The position numbers and the translations under genes were made by a program. DNA of 6,838 bases, taken from positions 1-6,838 of the forward strand of contig JANXVQ010000709.1 in assembly GCA_025351545.1 (NCBI GenBank), written 5' to 3'. This DNA comes from Spirosoma sp. (GTDB taxonomy: Bacteria; Bacteroidota; Bacteroidia; Cytophagales; Spirosomataceae). The notes below the pieces were generated by a model that saw only the letters and a program-made list of their open reading frames with translations, did not search any database and had not been told where the DNA came from. This document shows positions 4,312 to 6,838 of the stretch, piece after piece (the first letter of the stretch is position 1; each line of letters opens with the position of its first letter).

Positions 4312-5628
4312 ATGAAAAACAGTCAATGGTATTTATCAACTGTCTTATTATTAGCAAGTTCCTTAGCTAATGCTCAGGACTACACGCTCGGCAAACTCAT
4401 CGACAAAGCGCTGACCAGCAACTACAGCGTGCAGTCGGCCCGGCTGGATGAAGTCAGAACCGAAGCCCAGATTGCCGAAGTGAGAGCGGGTGCCCGACCG
4501 CAGGTGAACCTGACCGGCGATTACAGGCGCTACCTCAAAATTCCGGGTCAGGTTATTCCCGCATCGGTTTTTGGAGGCCCCGAAGGAACGTACTCGGCGG
4601 TAGCATTCGGGCTTCCCTACAATCTATCGACGAGTATCCAAGCTACTCAACCCCTGTACAATCAGTCGCTGCTGATTGCCACCAAAGCGGCCAAAGCCAG
4701 CCGGACTTTGTCGGCTCTGCAAACGCAGAAAATAAAGGAAGATGTTGCCTACAACGTATCGGCCACGTACTACAATCTGCAAACGACTACGCAACAAATT
4801 GCCTTTCTGCGGAGCAACCTGACCTCAACCGAACGACTCATTCGCATTACGGATTTGCGTCGGCAAAACCAGTTGGCACAGGGAATTGATGTTGATCGGC
4901 TGCAACTCAGCAAGACTTCATCGCAAACGCAGATAGAATCGCTTCTGGCAACTTATAACCAGCTCTTAAATTCACTGAAATACCTGACAGGTACGCCCCA
5001 GACGGATTCATTGCAGGTTCGGACGGCCATTGAAGAAACCATTCCGGTAGCACCCGGCCAGGAGTACACTATCAACCGTACTGATTTGCAGCTGCTCGAT
5101 CAGCAAAAAGAGATTAACGGTCTGGAGCAACGAAACGTTAAAGCGGGTTTCGCCCCAACGGTAGCGGCTTATGGCGTAGCCAATAGCTCGGTCTATGCCA
5201 TTGGCGGAGACAATTCGTACGTCAAAAATCTACCGGGTTACTGGCTGGGGCTTCAACTGAACTGGAACGTATTCGACGGTCTGGCGCGGAAAGCCAAACT
5301 GAGCCAGAAGCGGATTGATGACCAGAAATTAGACGTACAACTTCGACAAACACGCGAGTCGATTTCGATGGACATTACCAATTCCCGTAATAGGTTTCTG
5401 GTCGAACAGCAGAATCTCTCAACCAATCGTGGTCAGGTGACGCTGGCCGAAAAAGTTTACACGCAAACACAGCTTCAATTCAAAGAAGGCACGGTTGACA
5501 TTACCGATGTTGTCCAGGCCGAAAACTCTCTACGGGATGCCCAGAACAACTACCTCACTACACTTGTCAATCTACGCACCGCCGAACTTGACTGGAAAAA
5601 AGCAACCGGAAGTTTAGTTAATCGCTAA
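4312..5628 (+). CDS. TolC-family outer-membrane efflux protein
   Basis: This is the outer-membrane channel of a tripartite efflux pump, a trimer spanning outer membrane and periplasm. The 438-residue protein starts with a signal peptide: a polar start, a hydrophobic core STVLLLASSLA, and probable cleavage after A21 before QDYTLG. Two OEP repeats follow, at about 25-225 and 255-432. Typical marks are ARPQVNLTGDY (61-71) mirrored by KAGFAPTVAAYG (277-288), the strand motif GLQLNWNVFDG (313-323), and the C-terminal helix QFKEGTVDITDVVQAENSL (389-407). Long alanine- and glutamine-rich helices lie between. There is no cysteine after the signal peptide, so it does not appear to be lipidated, unlike OprM-type members. 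It is the first gene of the pump operon and lies 36 bp before the adaptor gene. The upstream palindrome predicts control by the TetR-type protein. The exported substrate is unknown. Confidence 0.95.
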   Translation: MKNSQWYLSTVLLLASSLANAQDYTLGKLIDKALTSNYSVQSARLDEVRTEAQIAEVRAGARPQVNLTGDYRRYLKIPGQVIPASVFGGPEGTYSAVAFGLPYNLSTSIQATQPLYNQSLLIATKAAKASRTLSALQTQKIKEDVAYNVSATYYNLQTTTQQIAFLRSNLTSTERLIRITDLRRQNQLAQGIDVDRLQLSKTSSQTQIESLLATYNQLLNSLKYLTGTPQTDSLQVRTAIEETIPVAPGQEYTINRTDLQLLDQQKEINGLEQRNVKAGFAPTVAAYGVANSSVYAIGGDNSYVKNLPGYWLGLQLNWNVFDGLARKAKLSQKRIDDQKLDVQLRQTRESISMDITNSRNRFLVEQQNLSTNRGQVTLAEKVYTQTQLQFKEGTVDITDVVQAENSLRDAQNNYLTTLVNLRTAELDWKKATGSLVNR

Positions 5629-5664
5629 TCAACTCATTTATACAACCTGTCTTACAAAACAACT

Positions 5665-6714
5665 ATGAAACGCATTTTAGTAGTACTCGCCCTTGTTGCT
5701 ACGCTTGGCCTAACCGCCTGGACGCTGGTCAACAACAAAAAAGAAGTCGAAGCAAAAATTTACAAGCCTGACGCCGACCAGAAAGTAGGTGTGCGTACGG
5801 CTGTTGCCGAACTGCGCAACTTATCGCAGGAAACCGAGTTTTTAGGCTCGTTTTCACCTAATCGGGAAATCGAAATCCGGCCACAGGCGGGCGGGCAGAT
5901 TGTTTCCTTACCCATTGAAGAAGGACAAACAATTGGCGCAGGCAGGTTGATTGCCAAGCTCGACGACGAACAACTTCGGTATCAGGCGGAAACGCTCCAG
6001 GTTACGCTGGAGGGTTATCAGAACGATCTCAAACGGTATGAAAATCTGGTGAAAGGCGATGCGACACCGGCTATTAACGTTGAGCGAACTCAATTGAGCA
6101 TCCGCTCGACTCACGCACAGATCAAACAACTTCAGAAACAAATTGCCAACACCACCATCACGACTCCTTTTTCGGGGATTGTAACCGGGAAAATGGTCGA
6201 AAAGGGTTCGGTTGTATCGCTTGGAACACCCATTGCTAAGGTGACCGATATTTCGATCCTGAAACTAGTCGTTCAAGTGCCCGAAAAATCCATCAATCAA
6301 TTCCACGTTGGTCAGTCATTAGCCATTGACACTGAGGTTTACCCGGCGGCTCACTTTGTAGGTCGCATTTCAATGATTGCGGCTCAGGGCGATGCAGCTC
6401 ATAATTATCCCGTTGAAATTACGGTCAATAATTCCAGTACAAATCCACTCCGGGCGGGCATGTATGGCTCCATTGCCAATTCAAATAAAGTGAAAGGGCA
6501 AACGCTGGCCGTACCTCGTCAGGCGATCATCGGTTCGGAAAAACAACCCCAAGTCTACGTAATCGAAAACGGGAAAGCGGCCCTTAGATCAGTTGCTATT
6601 GGCGCAACAACGAACGAGTACTACGAAATTACGAAAGGAATAAAGATTGGTGATCAGGTAGTTACGAGTGGACAAATCAACTTGCAAAACGGTACGCCGG
6701 TTAGCGCACAATAG
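5665..6714 (+). CDS. RND efflux periplasmic adaptor (HlyD/AcrA family membrane fusion protein)
   Basis: This adaptor links the inner-membrane RND permease to the TolC-like channel. The 349-residue protein begins with a hydrophobic segment (ILVVLALVATLGLTAWTLV, 4-22) that acts as a signal anchor or signal peptide. It contains no cysteine and therefore no lipid attachment site. Domains in order: first half of the lipoyl-like domain (about 63-100, with IRPQAGGQI and IEEGQTIGAGRLIAKLD); an alpha-helical hairpin (about 101-160) that contacts the channel; second lipoyl half (about 162-197, TTITTPFSGIVTGKMVEKGSVVSLGTPIAKV); beta-barrel (about 200-275, ending near RAGMYGSI); and a membrane-proximal domain (about 280-349, with LAVPRQAI). 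ATG 5665 precedes the signal directly and lies 36 bp after the TolC gene stop. The next gene starts 109 bp downstream, across a palindromic element. Confidence 0.95.
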   Translation: MKRILVVLALVATLGLTAWTLVNNKKEVEAKIYKPDADQKVGVRTAVAELRNLSQETEFLGSFSPNREIEIRPQAGGQIVSLPIEEGQTIGAGRLIAKLDDEQLRYQAETLQVTLEGYQNDLKRYENLVKGDATPAINVERTQLSIRSTHAQIKQLQKQIANTTITTPFSGIVTGKMVEKGSVVSLGTPIAKVTDISILKLVVQVPEKSINQFHVGQSLAIDTEVYPAAHFVGRISMIAAQGDAAHNYPVEITVNNSSTNPLRAGMYGSIANSNKVKGQTLAVPRQAIIGSEKQPQVYVIENGKAALRSVAIGATTNEYYEITKGIKIGDQVVTSGQINLQNGTPVSAQ

Positions 6715-6719
6715 GTACA

Positions 6720-6797
6720 TGTAGAGACGCATACTTGCGTCTCCTCTCGCGTCAGCAAAACCATCCGGCGCAGGAGACGCAAGTATGCGTCTCTACA
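6720..6797. repeat. Perfect 26-bp inverted repeat with nested hairpins inside the efflux operon
   Basis: The left arm (6720-6745, beginning TGTAGAGACGCATACTTGCG) and right arm (6772-6797, ending in GCGTCTCTACA) are perfect reverse complements over 26 bp, separated by a 26-nt loop. Each arm is itself a palindrome: GAGACGCA and TGCGTCTC pair around TACT (6724-6743) and around AGTA (6774-6793). The 8-mer therefore occurs four times in alternating orientation, and the RNA can form either one long hairpin or two short ones. The GTAGAGACGC...GCGTCTCTAC pattern resembles dispersed palindromic repeats I associate with Cytophagales and some cyanobacteria, which is recollection rather than a search result. 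It fills most of the gap between the adaptor and permease genes and no T-run follows it. Confidence 0.9.
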
Positions 6798-6823
6798 AAT
6801 ACCCCAATCAAAAATCTACGACT

Positions 6824-6838
6824 ATGAAATTTGTCGAA
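6824..6838 (+). CDS. RND efflux permease, first five codons (partial)
   Basis: ATG at 6824 opens MKFVE before the window ends. The call rests on order and on a short similarity: in this phylum an RND inner-membrane permease normally follows the TolC and adaptor genes. Many such permeases start with a short M-x-F/V-x-E/D stretch before the first transmembrane helix. The start lies 26 nt after the palindromic element and has no clear Shine-Dalgarno sequence. Five residues cannot prove the family. Confidence 0.6.

Noticed and set aside
5760..6141. Two overlapping minus-strand open frames opposite the adaptor gene
   Set aside because: They are antisense shadows of a complete adaptor gene with no family features.
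6720..6797. CRISPR repeats or an attachment site
   Set aside because: The four GAGACGCA/TGCGTCTC copies alternate in orientation and pair with each other. There are no evenly spaced direct repeats with spacers and no integrase gene.

Overview
The window reads as chromosomal DNA from a Bacteroidota bacterium, most likely a Cytophagales relative such as Spirosoma. This rests on the gene families, a DUF5522 mini-protein, TAnnTTTG-type -7 promoter boxes, start codons without Shine-Dalgarno sequences, and TGTAGAGACGC-type palindromic repeats. No database search was possible, so the genus is an inference.

Left part (1-1650). A possible minus-strand gene runs off the left edge. It is divergent from a 56-residue DUF5522 protein whose cysteine motif lies in a frame other than the longer open frames there. 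A solo ribosomal protein L28 gene (rpmB) follows, with a good promoter candidate and a good rho-independent terminator. Next come a 124-bp imperfect palindrome and an RluA-family pseudouridine synthase. A stem-loop then separates this gene from a convergent DinB/YfiT-like gene.

Middle part (1655-3591). The DinB-like gene (minus) and an inosine-uridine type nucleoside hydrolase (plus) diverge from a 271-bp spacer. That spacer contains a second long palindrome of about 104 bp. The 229-bp spacer after the nucleoside hydrolase holds the control region of the next gene.

Right part (3592-6838). This is a classical tripartite efflux locus, all on the plus strand: a TetR/AcrR-family regulator, a TolC-like outer-membrane factor, an AcrA-like periplasmic adaptor, and the first five codons of what is very probably the RND permease. 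The same 18-bp palindrome, TTTAAACA-NN-TGTTTAAA, occurs once before the regulator gene and once before the TolC gene. The two copies are exact reverse complements of each other. They are the obvious candidate operators, implying autorepression plus repression of the pump. A third long palindrome, with nested hairpins, sits inside the operon between the adaptor and permease genes.

The gene content is ordinary. The most notable features are the paired operators and three unrelated long palindromes in intergenic spaces. I see no CRISPR array, transposase, tRNA, rRNA or clearly new multi-gene system.
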